From Salsuginibacillus kocurii DSM 18087 (GTDB lineage: Bacteria; Bacillota; Bacilli; Bacillales; Marinococcaceae): a stretch of DNA of 64,000 bases. Position numbers and translations under genes: made by a program. The notes beneath the pieces were generated by a model that was not told the DNA's origin, made no database searches, and was given only the letters and a program-made list of their open reading frames with translations. Positions 26,987-35,577 of the stretch are shown piece after piece. Each line of letters starts with the position of its first letter. The first letter of the stretch is position 1. The DNA is taken from the NCBI RefSeq assembly GCF_000377705.1, contig NZ_KB898626.1:1-64000 (forward strand). The letters are read 5' to 3'.

Positions 26987-28015
26987 ATGAAAAATTACTT
27001 ATTAGGGGTTGCAGGTGTTGCTGCCATGTTGTTAGTTAGTTCACCATTACAAGCAGCTGAGGATTTTACAGATTTAACCCAAGGAGATGATTTTTATTCT
27101 GATATTCAGGTATTAGCTGAAAAAGGGATTGTGAGTGGCTTGCCTGATGGCTCGTTTGGGGCCGATCAGTCCTTATCTCGCGGGGAAGCGGCAATTATGG
27201 TTAGCCGCGCACTTGACTTAAATACAGAAGGGGCTTCTCATAACTTTGAGGATGTTCCAAGTTCCGGTGAAGTAGCAGAAGCCATTGGTGCTGCCGTTGA
27301 TGCTAACATTTTAGATGGATTCCCAGATGGGTCCTTTCGGCCGGATGAAGCGATGACGAGAGAACAAATGGCCATTATCTTGTCACAATCTTATGACTTA
27401 GTTCCGGCAGCCCACTTTATGTCTCATGCCCATGATGTCGAACGCCAGCGCCATTCTTTTGAGGAAATTAGCGAACTATACCGTTCCAACGTAACTTCTG
27501 GTTATCCTGATGGCACCTTTCAACCGGAGAACGAGATTACACGCGGAGAGTTTAGCGCTTTCTTGCACCGTGCTATGAATGCAGAAATTGACCCGCCAGT
27601 TGAAGAACTAAACGACCCGATTGTATTTGTAAAACAAGCAGAGAATATTTTGTTTGAAGGAATTTTAGAAGGTTATCAAGATGGGTATGGTCACATCGGT
27701 GAAGAGGATGATGGGAAAACTGCCTTTAGTACGTTACGACCTTCTTTTTCTCCCTATTACAGCCATGATTACTTAGACAATATAGAACAAAGGTATTACA
27801 ATGATGAATTTTGGTGGAATCACCTCATGTATGATTTCCCTACCCAAATGCCTTACGAGTCAATAACGGTGAGTGAAGGGGAGAATGAAGTTGAAGTTAT
27901 TTTTGCGGTCGAAGCTTCTCCTGAGGGCCCAATAACCCATGGTGCATACAATGCTTATTATCACCTTGAGAAGGTCGACGGGACGTGGTTGATTGTGGAT
28001 CACGTGCAAGATTAA
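26987..28015 (+). CDS. Secreted protein with three N-terminal SLH repeats
   Basis: This 342-residue protein starts behind GGGAGGG. It has a signal peptide ending near LQAAE, three SLH repeats at about 30-200 (GIVSGLPDGSFGADQSLSRG, ANILDGFPDGSFRPDEAMTR, NVTSGYPDGTFQPENEITRG), and a C-terminal domain of about 130 residues rich in Tyr/Trp that ends YHLEKVDGTWLIVDHVQD, like NTF2-type or DUF3993-type modules. The SLH part should fix it to the cell wall. Confidence 0.85.
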   Translation: MKNYLLGVAGVAAMLLVSSPLQAAEDFTDLTQGDDFYSDIQVLAEKGIVSGLPDGSFGADQSLSRGEAAIMVSRALDLNTEGASHNFEDVPSSGEVAEAIGAAVDANILDGFPDGSFRPDEAMTREQMAIILSQSYDLVPAAHFMSHAHDVERQRHSFEEISELYRSNVTSGYPDGTFQPENEITRGEFSAFLHRAMNAEIDPPVEELNDPIVFVKQAENILFEGILEGYQDGYGHIGEEDDGKTAFSTLRPSFSPYYSHDYLDNIEQRYYNDEFWWNHLMYDFPTQMPYESITVSEGENEVEVIFAVEASPEGPITHGAYNAYYHLEKVDGTWLIVDHVQD

Positions 28016-28084
28016 AAGGGAGTTAATTTTCTTCCTCTGAATAATTCACTCCTGGAAGCCGCCAAAAAAGCTCCTTTAAAAAAC

Positions 28085-28124
28085 AAAAAACCGTTGAGAT
28101 GGGTAACCATCACAACGGTTTTTT
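28085..28124. terminator. Terminator
   Basis: A strong stem (AAAAAACCGTTG...GATGG / CCATC...CAACGGTTTTTT) is flanked by A and T runs, usable in both directions. Confidence 0.85.
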
Positions 28125-28200
28125 GCTTACAACCAACAAGGATCTGGACTACGGGTAGAAGTCGAACGCCTTTCCTAATAAAACAAGGCTTGGGCAGTCC

Positions 28201-28548
28201 TTAAGGGTTACCCATATGATCCATCCCGTTCATGCCTTGGTCTTGATGAGGATCTGGGTTTACGATGCCTAAGTTGTGGTCGATGCCATAAACTTGTTCA
28301 TCTATAATCATATCGTCACCTGGCTGCGGCATGCCGGCATGAGGGTCGTGATCTGCAGCGTGGAGATCGTCTAAGCTGTCATGTAACGTAGAATGAGATG
28401 TGGGCCCGCTTGAAACTCCGTACCCCCCGGCTAATGAAGTAGCTGTAACTAATGGCGCCCCCAACTCCGCTCCTGCTAATGCCTGCTGCCTTTTATTCGC
28501 AAGCAGCAAATAGGCGCACGAGCAAGCGATAAATATAATAAAACCCAT
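28201..28548 (-). CDS. Small membrane-anchored protein with His/Asp-rich tail
   Basis: This 115-residue protein has one N-terminal membrane helix (GFIIFIACSCAYLLL) and a hydrophilic tail rich in His, Asp, Gly, Pro and Met (repeated DHDPH/MDHM-like patches) that could bind metal. It begins behind GGAGAGG and follows the PIN-domain gene by 21 bp, so the two are probably co-transcribed. No family recognised. Confidence 0.65.
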   Translation of the reverse strand: MGFIIFIACSCAYLLLANKRQQALAGAELGAPLVTATSLAGGYGVSSGPTSHSTLHDSLDDLHAADHDPHAGMPQPGDDMIIDEQVYGIDHNLGIVNPDPHQDQGMNGMDHMGNP

Positions 28549-28569
28549 AAGGTAATCCTCTCCTTTCCA

Positions 28570-29448
28570 TTAGGAAGCGTCTGCTTCGGCTTGGACGTTT
28601 TCAGCTTCAATGACCGGAACTTGCAGTTGGCGGCATTTAATACGTACGTTTTTATCGTTCGCAAAGACGCTGATCTTCTCTCCTTCTTGTTGCATTTTCA
28701 AATAAGTAGCAACAATTTTATCGTCATTGTCATAGGCATTCAGATTTTGTTTTCTAATATAATGATCTTCTGGGGGCGAGACAATTCGGAACTCGCTTTG
28801 CGTCTGGAATGTTTCAATGCGGTCAAATGCTTGCTGAGCGCGGCGACGCCTATCTTTATTATGGCTTTTCTTTAAGCCGTCCAGTTCATTTAAAACGACC
28901 CAGCTCATGAAAATCCGCCCCTTCACTAACTCATTAACAATAACATCTTCTTCGTGCATTAAAATGTTTGTGTCCAGTCCGATTGCCTGATCGTTCTGAT
29001 GAGCTGTGCGAATGTTAACAAGCAGTTGCTTTTCACGAATTTCTTTTGCCAACGCCCGCTCTTTTCGGCGCAATTTGAGAAGTCGCTTTGTTCGCTTCGT
29101 TTCTGTTTCTGTAAACCAGAGACCGTCTATAATCGCAAACCCCCATGCCGGTAAAAAAATCCACGCTGCAATGTTTGAATCACCTGTATTAAAATTCATG
29201 TTCCCATCGCCAATTACATCATAATAAAGAAGCAGCAAGGCTCCCAGCCAGGCGCCGGAAAGCACGAATGCTTTGCGAAAGTGTTTATTGTAAGCCTGCC
29301 CGGCCCCTATTAACGCAATAGACAGCAGAAAATTCAGAAAGCGAAACCTTCGAAATCGTTCCGGTATGTAAAGCAAACCAATAAGGAGTAAAAAGCTAAT
29401 AAATAGCACAGTATAAAGGTGTTCAGCAAAAGGTGCAGTAATGATCAT
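28570..29448 (-). CDS. Membrane-linked PIN-domain protein
   Basis: This 292-residue protein has several hydrophobic segments at about 10-125, a basic coiled stretch (KRTKRLLKLRRKERALAKE) and a C-terminal PIN nuclease domain. Acidic residues of the PIN site are visible: GLDTNILM (Asp), LNELDGLKK (Glu) and NDDKIVATYLK (Asp), with a final VFANDKNVRIK. This is the PIN type found in YlaK/PhoH2-like proteins, which cut RNA. Fusion to a membrane region is unusual. The ribosome binding site is weak (GAGAAG). Confidence 0.8.
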   Translation of the reverse strand: MIITAPFAEHLYTVLFISFLLLIGLLYIPERFRRFRFLNFLLSIALIGAGQAYNKHFRKAFVLSGAWLGALLLLYYDVIGDGNMNFNTGDSNIAAWIFLPAWGFAIIDGLWFTETETKRTKRLLKLRRKERALAKEIREKQLLVNIRTAHQNDQAIGLDTNILMHEEDVIVNELVKGRIFMSWVVLNELDGLKKSHNKDRRRRAQQAFDRIETFQTQSEFRIVSPPEDHYIRKQNLNAYDNDDKIVATYLKMQQEGEKISVFANDKNVRIKCRQLQVPVIEAENVQAEADAS

Positions 29449-29887
29449 GATCTTCTCAAGCCTTTCCTTCTCCTCCTGTTGTTATGTTCCAAGGAGGCGT
29501 GTCAGTTTGTAATAAGTAATCAATTCTATCTATAAAAGATCTCTTCTTCTCCCTCCCCTCGTCTAAAGCAACACGACAGGCTGACAGGCTCTCTTCACCT
29601 GTCAGACTTCCCTTCCTTTTCGCTAGGACTTAGCCCACTTCCTATGTATCAACGTCTCCTTCGTTATTCGACAAACAATTTCTTTTTCCTGCTAAAAGAA
29701 TAAAGGGAAATTTCGCCAAGAACCTTCCTTACGTCCAAAACCTTCAAATAAACCAACCTATTCTACTTTTAGTTACTCTCACTGGAGAAGAACAACACGC
29801 TCTCCGCATCAGTTTCTCCCCCTCTCCCCTTTTAAATAAGGTAAAGATGGTCAATGGTAGTCTTTTGGTTTTCTATACTACTCACTT
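29449..29887. other. Intergenic region, no gene
   Basis: This 439-bp gap is pyrimidine-rich on the plus strand. A perfect 8-bp stem CTGACAGG / CCTGTCAG at 29581-29605 lacks a T-run. No convincing ORF or promoter was seen. Confidence 0.5.
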
Positions 29888-31507
29888 TTAATGAATACGT
29901 AATGTTCGCCCGCGTCCCCAGTCAACTTCTGAATTAAAGGCTTCAGCGACGAAACGCGCAGGGACATAAGTTCGTCCATTCCTCACATCAGCTGCTGCAT
30001 CAAGAGTTACTGCTTCGTGATTAAAGGATGCTTGGCGAGAACCGATAGGTAATTCAAGTGAAGTATGACCATCCACGGCGCTAACCACTCTATTCTCTGG
30101 GTCCCATTCTATATCCAAGCCAAGGTGGTCAAAAATAGGACGCACCGGAACAAGCATGCGATCGTTTTCCATGATAGGAGCTGCATTGCCAAAAGGGACC
30201 AGTGTTCCATCTACACTTAATTTCATTTCCTGTTCTTGGCTAAGTTCCAAGTCAAAACTTTGTTCAAGGTTTTCTAACGTTATATAGTAATTTCCTGCGT
30301 AGGTAACAAAAGGTTCTTCAGGTGAGGTTAGGTACTCCCCGTCTAACAAGGTTGACGCAGGGGATAACTGGATAGGTTGTTTAAAATCTTTATTATAAGA
30401 TGTCCTTGCTTCTTTGGCCGATGTTAATAGGGAAGCCGCATCACGGTAACGCTGATCACGTTCGCCACGCAATAACGCAATGGTATATATGTTCCCTTCA
30501 TGTTCAGCGAAGGCCACGAGATTATGGCGAGATGCCGAGGTGTAGCCAGTTTTCCCTCCAGCCATTCGGTCATCATAATGGCTCTTTTCAGGAATGATTT
30601 GCTGATTAGTGGCCTCCCAGAAACTATTTTTAGGCCACCCATAACGATCCGTATAAGTTGCATAATAGGCTGGTGTGCTAACCAGATCCATGAAAACCTC
30701 ATACTTGCTTGCTTCGTAAGCAATAAGTGCCAAATCATAAGCTGTTGTATACTGCTGTTCGTCATGGAGCCCATGCGGATTTTTAAAATTGGTATTGAGC
30801 GCCCCTATTTCTTCTGCTTTCTTATTCATCATCTCAATAAAACCTTCTTCACTTCCTGCCACATGTACGGCGATCGCAACAGCCGCATCATTCCCGGAAG
30901 GAACCATCAAGGCATATAACAAATCTCTAAAAGACATACGATCGCCGGGATCAATATCTGCCGTAGATGTTCGCCTAGGAATTGAACTCGTCGCCTCACT
31001 TATACGCACTGTTTCATTCAACTCCACATGTTCCAACGCTACCAAAGCAGTCATCACTTTTGTGGTGCTTGCAGGATATAAAGGCTCATCTTCATTTTTT
31101 CCATAAAGTGTATTCGCCTCTCCATTCTCCATAACAGCTCCACTACCAGCTCCAATCCCTGAATTGAAACTTCCAAACTCATAAAAAGATGGTATGTATT
31201 CTTTCGGCAAAGGACTAAGCTCAAGTGAACTAGTTGCTTGGTCTGACTCTGTAACGGTCATCGTTCCATTTTCAATTTTGTAGTCCAGATTTTCTAATTG
31301 AGCTAAATCCTCAAAAGGAATATAAGAGCTCTCCCCATTAGATAACAAGGGGTGCTCAGCCAGTGATTCCTCCTCTCCATTTTGTAAAAAGACCGGCTCT
31401 TCTTTCATGACAGCAGCTTGTGCTTCCCCTTTAATCTCGAATACATCCTGACTAAAGATAAAAAGTACAGCTCCCACAACCATTACCCATGTTTTTATTC
31501 TTCCCAC
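29888..31507 (-). CDS. D-alanyl-D-alanine carboxypeptidase (peptidase S11) with stalk domains
   Basis: This is a penicillin-binding protein of the DacF/PBP5 type. The nearest start to a ribosome-like GGAAGG is GTG 31507; the frame is open to TTG 31537. All three active-site motifs are present: STTK (Ser157 if counted from TTG 31537), SGN in VPSGNDAA, and KTG in GGKTGYTSAS. It trims the terminal D-alanine of peptidoglycan stem peptides. A signal peptide/anchor is at the N-terminus. The C-terminal 120 residues form a copper-amine-oxidase-N-like stalk module (MLVPVRPIFDHLGLDIEWD, then TYVPARFVAE), with a shorter related stretch before the catalytic domain. Confidence 0.9.
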   Translation of the reverse strand: MGRIKTWVMVVGAVLFIFSQDVFEIKGEAQAAVMKEEPVFLQNGEEESLAEHPLLSNGESSYIPFEDLAQLENLDYKIENGTMTVTESDQATSSLELSPLPKEYIPSFYEFGSFNSGIGAGSGAVMENGEANTLYGKNEDEPLYPASTTKVMTALVALEHVELNETVRISEATSSIPRRTSTADIDPGDRMSFRDLLYALMVPSGNDAAVAIAVHVAGSEEGFIEMMNKKAEEIGALNTNFKNPHGLHDEQQYTTAYDLALIAYEASKYEVFMDLVSTPAYYATYTDRYGWPKNSFWEATNQQIIPEKSHYDDRMAGGKTGYTSASRHNLVAFAEHEGNIYTIALLRGERDQRYRDAASLLTSAKEARTSYNKDFKQPIQLSPASTLLDGEYLTSPEEPFVTYAGNYYITLENLEQSFDLELSQEQEMKLSVDGTLVPFGNAAPIMENDRMLVPVRPIFDHLGLDIEWDPENRVVSAVDGHTSLELPIGSRQASFNHEAVTLDAAADVRNGRTYVPARFVAEAFNSEVDWGRGRTLRIH

Positions 31508-31834
31508 TATTCCTTCCACCCTTCTCTTTGAAACCAAAGAATTACATCTTAAAACCTATAAATAATCTAAAATATGTAAAACAACATATATAATACTATA
31601 AATACAAGTTAAATACAATGTATAGAAAACAAATGAACACTCGTATATAAGGTTCTGTTTTAAGCAATTCTCCCAGAGTTATTATTCACGAGCTTGCAAG
31701 ACTCTAACGGCTCACATAACCCAGCCGGTAGTCTCTTCCTCCAATTAGCACTAAACATATCAGACACATCCAAAGTCCTGTACCATCCCTCTTGGCTAAA
31801 GTATTTATAAAGTGCAATGACTGAGAAATCATAA
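31508..31834. other. Intergenic region, no gene
   Basis: This is AT-rich upstream sequence of the carboxypeptidase gene. Nothing further is supported. Confidence 0.4.
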
Positions 31835-31892
31835 AAAATCCCCCTGGATAGAGTCCTTAACTGCTCTCTTTCCAGGGGGGATCGGTTTCTTA
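31835..31892 (-). terminator. Terminator of the TRAP operon
   Basis: On the minus strand a 12-bp stem (ATCCCCCCTGGA / TCCAGGGGGAT) with a loop of about 22 bases is followed by TTTTTT. Confidence 0.8.
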
Positions 31893-31927
31893 TTTAGGTG
31901 AACATCGAAACAAGTATCGCAACCTGC

Positions 31928-33916
31928 TTAAATCGCTTTTATGGTGTTCAAACCGACTCGTTTTGCCAGCAGCCATTGAACGCCCAGCAAAACAGCAATA
32001 AGCACAAGCGCTGTTACATCATAGAGCAAGTTTGGTGTCATTAGCATAAGCGCCCCTCCTGCCAAGAGCAAACGCAAGAGCACAGGCATTTTTGTCATAA
32101 GGAAACCTTCTGCTGCCACTCCTAGGAGCACGACGCCTATTATAGCGGTGATGGTGACCAATACCCCTTCGCTAAATGTCGTGTTAATGAGAAGCAGTGA
32201 ATCATTATACACAAACAAGTAAGGCACAATGAAACCGGCGATGGCAAGTTTCATTGATACAAAACCTGTCCGCATCTGTTGGCCACCTGAAATTCCAGCG
32301 GCAGCAAATGAAGCTAACGCCACCGGAGGGGTAATATTGGCGAAAATACCGAAATAGAAGACAAACAAGTGAGCGACTAGCGCTTCAATTCCTAATTCTA
32401 CGAGGGCAGGTGCTGCCATAGTTGAGGTAATGATGTAAGTTGGAATGCTTGGCAGCCCCATACCGAGCACAATACAGGCAACCATCGTAAACATGAGCGT
32501 TAACAATAAACTTTCTCCGCCCAAGGCAACAATACCGTTGGCCAAGCTCAGGCCAAATCCAGTTAAGGTTGCAATTCCAACAATCAATCCTACTGCTGCA
32601 CAGGCCACCGCTACTCCAATTGCGGTGCGAGCGCCATTTTCCAGAGCATCGAAAATGTCACGGATGGACATGCGTGTCGTTTTTCTAAGCATGGATATGG
32701 CTACTGTCACTAGAATGGTCAAGAAGGCTGAGAAGATAATGGTCCGTCCACTAAAGAACAGCATATACATTAAGAAAAGAAGCGGGATGAGCAAGTGGCC
32801 ACGCTCAACCATCACTTGCTTGATCGCTGGTAAGTTATCTTTTGAAATACCTTTCAACCCTTCTTTGGAGGCACGCAAATGGATTTGGGTAATCACGCCT
32901 AGATAAAACAACAAAGCTGGCAGCAAGGCTGCAAGGGCTATCTGACTATAGGGGAGGCCCAGCATTTCAGCCATGATAAAAGCAGCAGCCCCCATAATTG
33001 GCGGCAAAATCTGACCACCCACAGATGCTGAAGCTTCCACAGCACCGGCGAAATTCTTTTTGTAACCTATTTTTTTCATTAAAGGGATGGTAAAGGAGCC
33101 AGTTGTCACCACGTTTGCGACGGCAGCCCCGTTAATGCTTCCAAGAAAGCCGCTGGCTATAACTGACACTTTCGCTGGTCCACCCCGGGTCTGACCAGCT
33201 ATGGCAAGAGCTAAGTCATTAAAGAACTGACCCATGCCTGATTTTTGTAAAAAGGCACCGAATAAGATAAAGAGGAAGATGTATGTAGCAGAAACGCCGA
33301 TTGCAGTGCCATACACTCCTTCAGTTGTCTGATACATAAACCCGACGATCTCATCCCATTCATACCCGCGGTGGCGGAAGATTCCGCCCAATTCTCGGCC
33401 AAACATACCATAAATTAAAAATAACGAAGCTAACAATGGCAAGCCCCAGCCGGTAACACGGCGGGCAGCTTCAAGTACGAGTACAACAAGCATTGCACCG
33501 AAAATCAGGTCAATGTTATTTGGAATACCACCGCGTTGAATGATGCCTTCGTATTCGATGAAAACATATACAGTAGTGGATAAAGCCATTACAGCAAATA
33601 AGGCATCATACCAGTGTAAAATGTTTCGTTTTGAGCGCTTAAATGGCGGATAAAGCATGAAAACAAGCACAAGAATAACAGCCACGTGCAACGAACGGTG
33701 CTGCAACGTAACCGGGGTCCCAAAGTATGAGGTGTATAAATGATAAAGGGAAAGAAAAACAGCTATTAGGGAAACACCCCAAGCTACGATTCGATTATCA
33801 AATACGCGAAACCGTGATTCATTATCATATTTTTCCAACACTTCTTGTTGCTGTTCGTCGGCATGTTGGTCTTCATGTAATGGGTTATGTTCTGATGACT
33901 GCTGTGATGAACGCAT
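31928..33916 (-). CDS. TRAP transporter fused permease (DctQ-DctM type, TAXI system)
   Basis: This 662-residue protein has a hydrophilic N-terminus of about 40 residues, then four helices of the small DctQ-like unit and about twelve helices of the DctM-like unit. Typical motifs are KVSVIASGFLGSINGAAVAN with VVTTGSF, VEASASVGGQILPPIMGAAA and TPPVALASFAAAGISGG. It carries substrate with Na+ or H+ symport for the TAXI binding protein two genes upstream. It starts 4 bp after the DUF1850 gene, so it is in the same operon. Confidence 0.93.
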   Translation of the reverse strand: MRSSQQSSEHNPLHEDQHADEQQQEVLEKYDNESRFRVFDNRIVAWGVSLIAVFLSLYHLYTSYFGTPVTLQHRSLHVAVILVLVFMLYPPFKRSKRNILHWYDALFAVMALSTTVYVFIEYEGIIQRGGIPNNIDLIFGAMLVVLVLEAARRVTGWGLPLLASLFLIYGMFGRELGGIFRHRGYEWDEIVGFMYQTTEGVYGTAIGVSATYIFLFILFGAFLQKSGMGQFFNDLALAIAGQTRGGPAKVSVIASGFLGSINGAAVANVVTTGSFTIPLMKKIGYKKNFAGAVEASASVGGQILPPIMGAAAFIMAEMLGLPYSQIALAALLPALLFYLGVITQIHLRASKEGLKGISKDNLPAIKQVMVERGHLLIPLLFLMYMLFFSGRTIIFSAFLTILVTVAISMLRKTTRMSIRDIFDALENGARTAIGVAVACAAVGLIVGIATLTGFGLSLANGIVALGGESLLLTLMFTMVACIVLGMGLPSIPTYIITSTMAAPALVELGIEALVAHLFVFYFGIFANITPPVALASFAAAGISGGQQMRTGFVSMKLAIAGFIVPYLFVYNDSLLLINTTFSEGVLVTITAIIGVVLLGVAAEGFLMTKMPVLLRLLLAGGALMLMTPNLLYDVTALVLIAVLLGVQWLLAKRVGLNTIKAI

Positions 33917-33920
33917 ACCA

Positions 33921-34385
33921 TCACCTCTTTTCTATCATAATTCGAAGCGGTTCATGATGTGGTAATTCTTCCGGGTCAGCTACTGTTTTTTCATTTACCG
34001 TCACACGATACTCCGCCTCATGAGAATGAATCCAGTCAACGGAGTCGTGACAGTCATTGATCCCTTGGGCAATGACTGTGCCATTCTCCCTCTCCACTTG
34101 TTCAAATTCGTGCTCAACCCCAGCACCAAATGATTCAAAGTGAGTTTCTGTCAACAAGAGTTCGCACGATCCATCCACGCTAAACACGTCTTTCCACGGC
34201 GTTTGTTCCACCGAATGAATCCAAGAAAGAGCCACTTCATCCCCGACCTCAACTGTACCTTCATGAAACACTTCACCTTTTTTTGCATGTTCGATGATAA
34301 GCGTCTTTTCTCCCGCCTCACATGCACTAAGTCCTATCGCTAAGCTTAAAATTATGATTCCTTTACTCCATATGTCTCTCATCAT
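33921..34385 (-). CDS. DUF1850 protein of the TAXI-TRAP system
   Basis: This 154-residue lipoprotein-like protein (signal IILSLAIGLSAC) has the DUF1850 pattern: VGDEVALSWIHSVEQTPWKD and a later HSHEAEYRV-like strand. DUF1850 genes are regularly placed between the binding protein and fused permease of TAXI-type TRAP systems, as here, and are thought to assist transport. The ribosome binding site (GGAGGAG) is about 24 bases from ATG, with a small hairpin in between. Confidence 0.8.
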   Translation of the reverse strand: MMRDIWSKGIIILSLAIGLSACEAGEKTLIIEHAKKGEVFHEGTVEVGDEVALSWIHSVEQTPWKDVFSVDGSCELLLTETHFESFGAGVEHEFEQVERENGTVIAQGINDCHDSVDWIHSHEAEYRVTVNEKTVADPEELPHHEPLRIMIEKR

Positions 34386-34424
34386 ACTAAGGAAGAGAGA
34401 CTTCCTCTCCTCCTTCCCCCTTCA

Positions 34425-35423
34425 TTATTCGTCAAAAGCACCTACTTCTTCGTAGTACTGCTCAGCGCCTGGATGAAATGGAACCGGCATCCCTTCTTCT
34501 ACCGTGTCTAGATCAATTTCTTCCGCTGAATTGTGTGAACCTTGAATGGTCTCTATGTTATCAAACATGGTTTCCGTTAAATCATAAACTTCTTCATCAC
34601 TTAAATTTTCGTTTACCAGTAAGACATTCATAATAGTAGCTGTTTGTACATCTTCATCTGTTTCGTAAATATCAGCATCAATGGTTCCTTCACTGAAGAA
34701 ATCATACTCCTCCTGCAAGTATTCCAATGGCTCACCTTCAATTGGCACGATGTTCACGTCATCTTGGGTGGATAAGTCAATAACCGTAGAGTTCGGCAGT
34801 CCACTAGTAACAAATGCCGCATCGATCATATCGTTTTGCATTTGATCAATGGCTTCACTATAAGAAAGGAAATCTTCCTCAATATCGCTGTAATCCATGC
34901 CATGTGCTTCGAGTACCATTTGTGCATTTAACTCGACACCAGAGTTCGGGGCACCAACCCCAACGTCCATTCCTTCTAGGTCCTCAATCGTTTCAATACC
35001 AGAATCTTCTGTTGTTACCACTTGCACATAATTCGGATAAAGCGAAGCCATGCCACGCAGTCCTTCGATCGGTTCTTCATCTTCGAAAGGACCCGTTCCT
35101 TCATACGCCTGGGCGACCGCATCAGACATCGTTATTGCAACTTCAGCACGGTCATCCTCTAGCAAGTTAATATTTTCTACCGAAGCCCCAGTTGATTGCA
35201 CGGAAGAATCGGTCCCTAATTCGCTTTCATAAAGATTAGATAAAGCTCCACCGATCGGGTAATAAACACCGGAAGTTCCCCCTGTTGCTACTGTTAAGAA
35301 CATATCTTCTTCGACCCCAGTATCATCATCGCCCCCATTTTCTGAGCCACCTGTGCTCTCTTCTTCACCACAAGCTGCTAACATTAGGGCAGAGGCGCCA
35401 ATTACAGTTAAGAATTTCTTCAT
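34425..35423 (-). CDS. TAXI-family TRAP transporter solute-binding lipoprotein
   Basis: This 332-residue protein starts behind AGGAGG. The lipobox is MLAAC. The TAXI signature GGTSGVYYPIGGALSNL is near residue 48, with VGVGAPNSGVELNA and FHPGAEQYYEEVG later. Known TAXI proteins bind glutamate, 2-oxoglutarate or related acids; the ligand here is not certain. It is the first gene of the operon and is preceded by a sigma-54 promoter. Confidence 0.93.
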   Translation of the reverse strand: MKKFLTVIGASALMLAACGEEESTGGSENGGDDDTGVEEDMFLTVATGGTSGVYYPIGGALSNLYESELGTDSSVQSTGASVENINLLEDDRAEVAITMSDAVAQAYEGTGPFEDEEPIEGLRGMASLYPNYVQVVTTEDSGIETIEDLEGMDVGVGAPNSGVELNAQMVLEAHGMDYSDIEEDFLSYSEAIDQMQNDMIDAAFVTSGLPNSTVIDLSTQDDVNIVPIEGEPLEYLQEEYDFFSEGTIDADIYETDEDVQTATIMNVLLVNENLSDEEVYDLTETMFDNIETIQGSHNSAEEIDLDTVEEGMPVPFHPGAEQYYEEVGAFDE

Positions 35424-35460
35424 GTTATAACCTCCTGTTTTTATATCTATCAGTTAATAA

Positions 35461-35476
35461 TGCAAAAAGTGTGCCA
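35461..35476 (-). promoter_or_regulatory. Sigma-54 promoter of the TAXI-TRAP operon
   Basis: The minus strand reads TGGCAC-ACTTT-TTGCA, a perfect -24/-12 element, 38 bp before the start codon of the binding-protein gene. The neighbouring response regulator has a sigma-54-activating domain. Confidence 0.9.
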
Positions 35477-35500
35477 ACATTCCAAAAGCCGATTTGACAA

Positions 35501-35516
35501 CGTTTTATTGAAAACG
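35501..35516. promoter_or_regulatory. Candidate enhancer site for the response regulator
   Basis: A perfect palindrome CGTTTT-ATTG-AAAACG lies about 25-40 bp upstream of the -24 box. It is a good candidate binding site for the DctD-like regulator, though closer than most enhancers. Confidence 0.45.
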
Positions 35517-35535
35517 CATACATTCTCATCAGCAA

Positions 35536-35574
35536 GAAAAACGGCAACTTTTGCCGGTAAGGAAAAAGTTGCCG
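35536..35574 (-). terminator. Terminator of the sensor/regulator operon
   Basis: On the minus strand the stem CGGCAACTTTT / AAAAGTTGCCG is followed by TTTTT. It insulates the regulator operon from the sigma-54 promoter immediately downstream. Confidence 0.85.
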
Positions 35575-35577
35575 CAT

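Noticed and set aside
29581-29605. Terminator at CTGACAGG/CCTGTCAG
   Set aside because: No T-run on either strand after the stem and no gene ending next to it.
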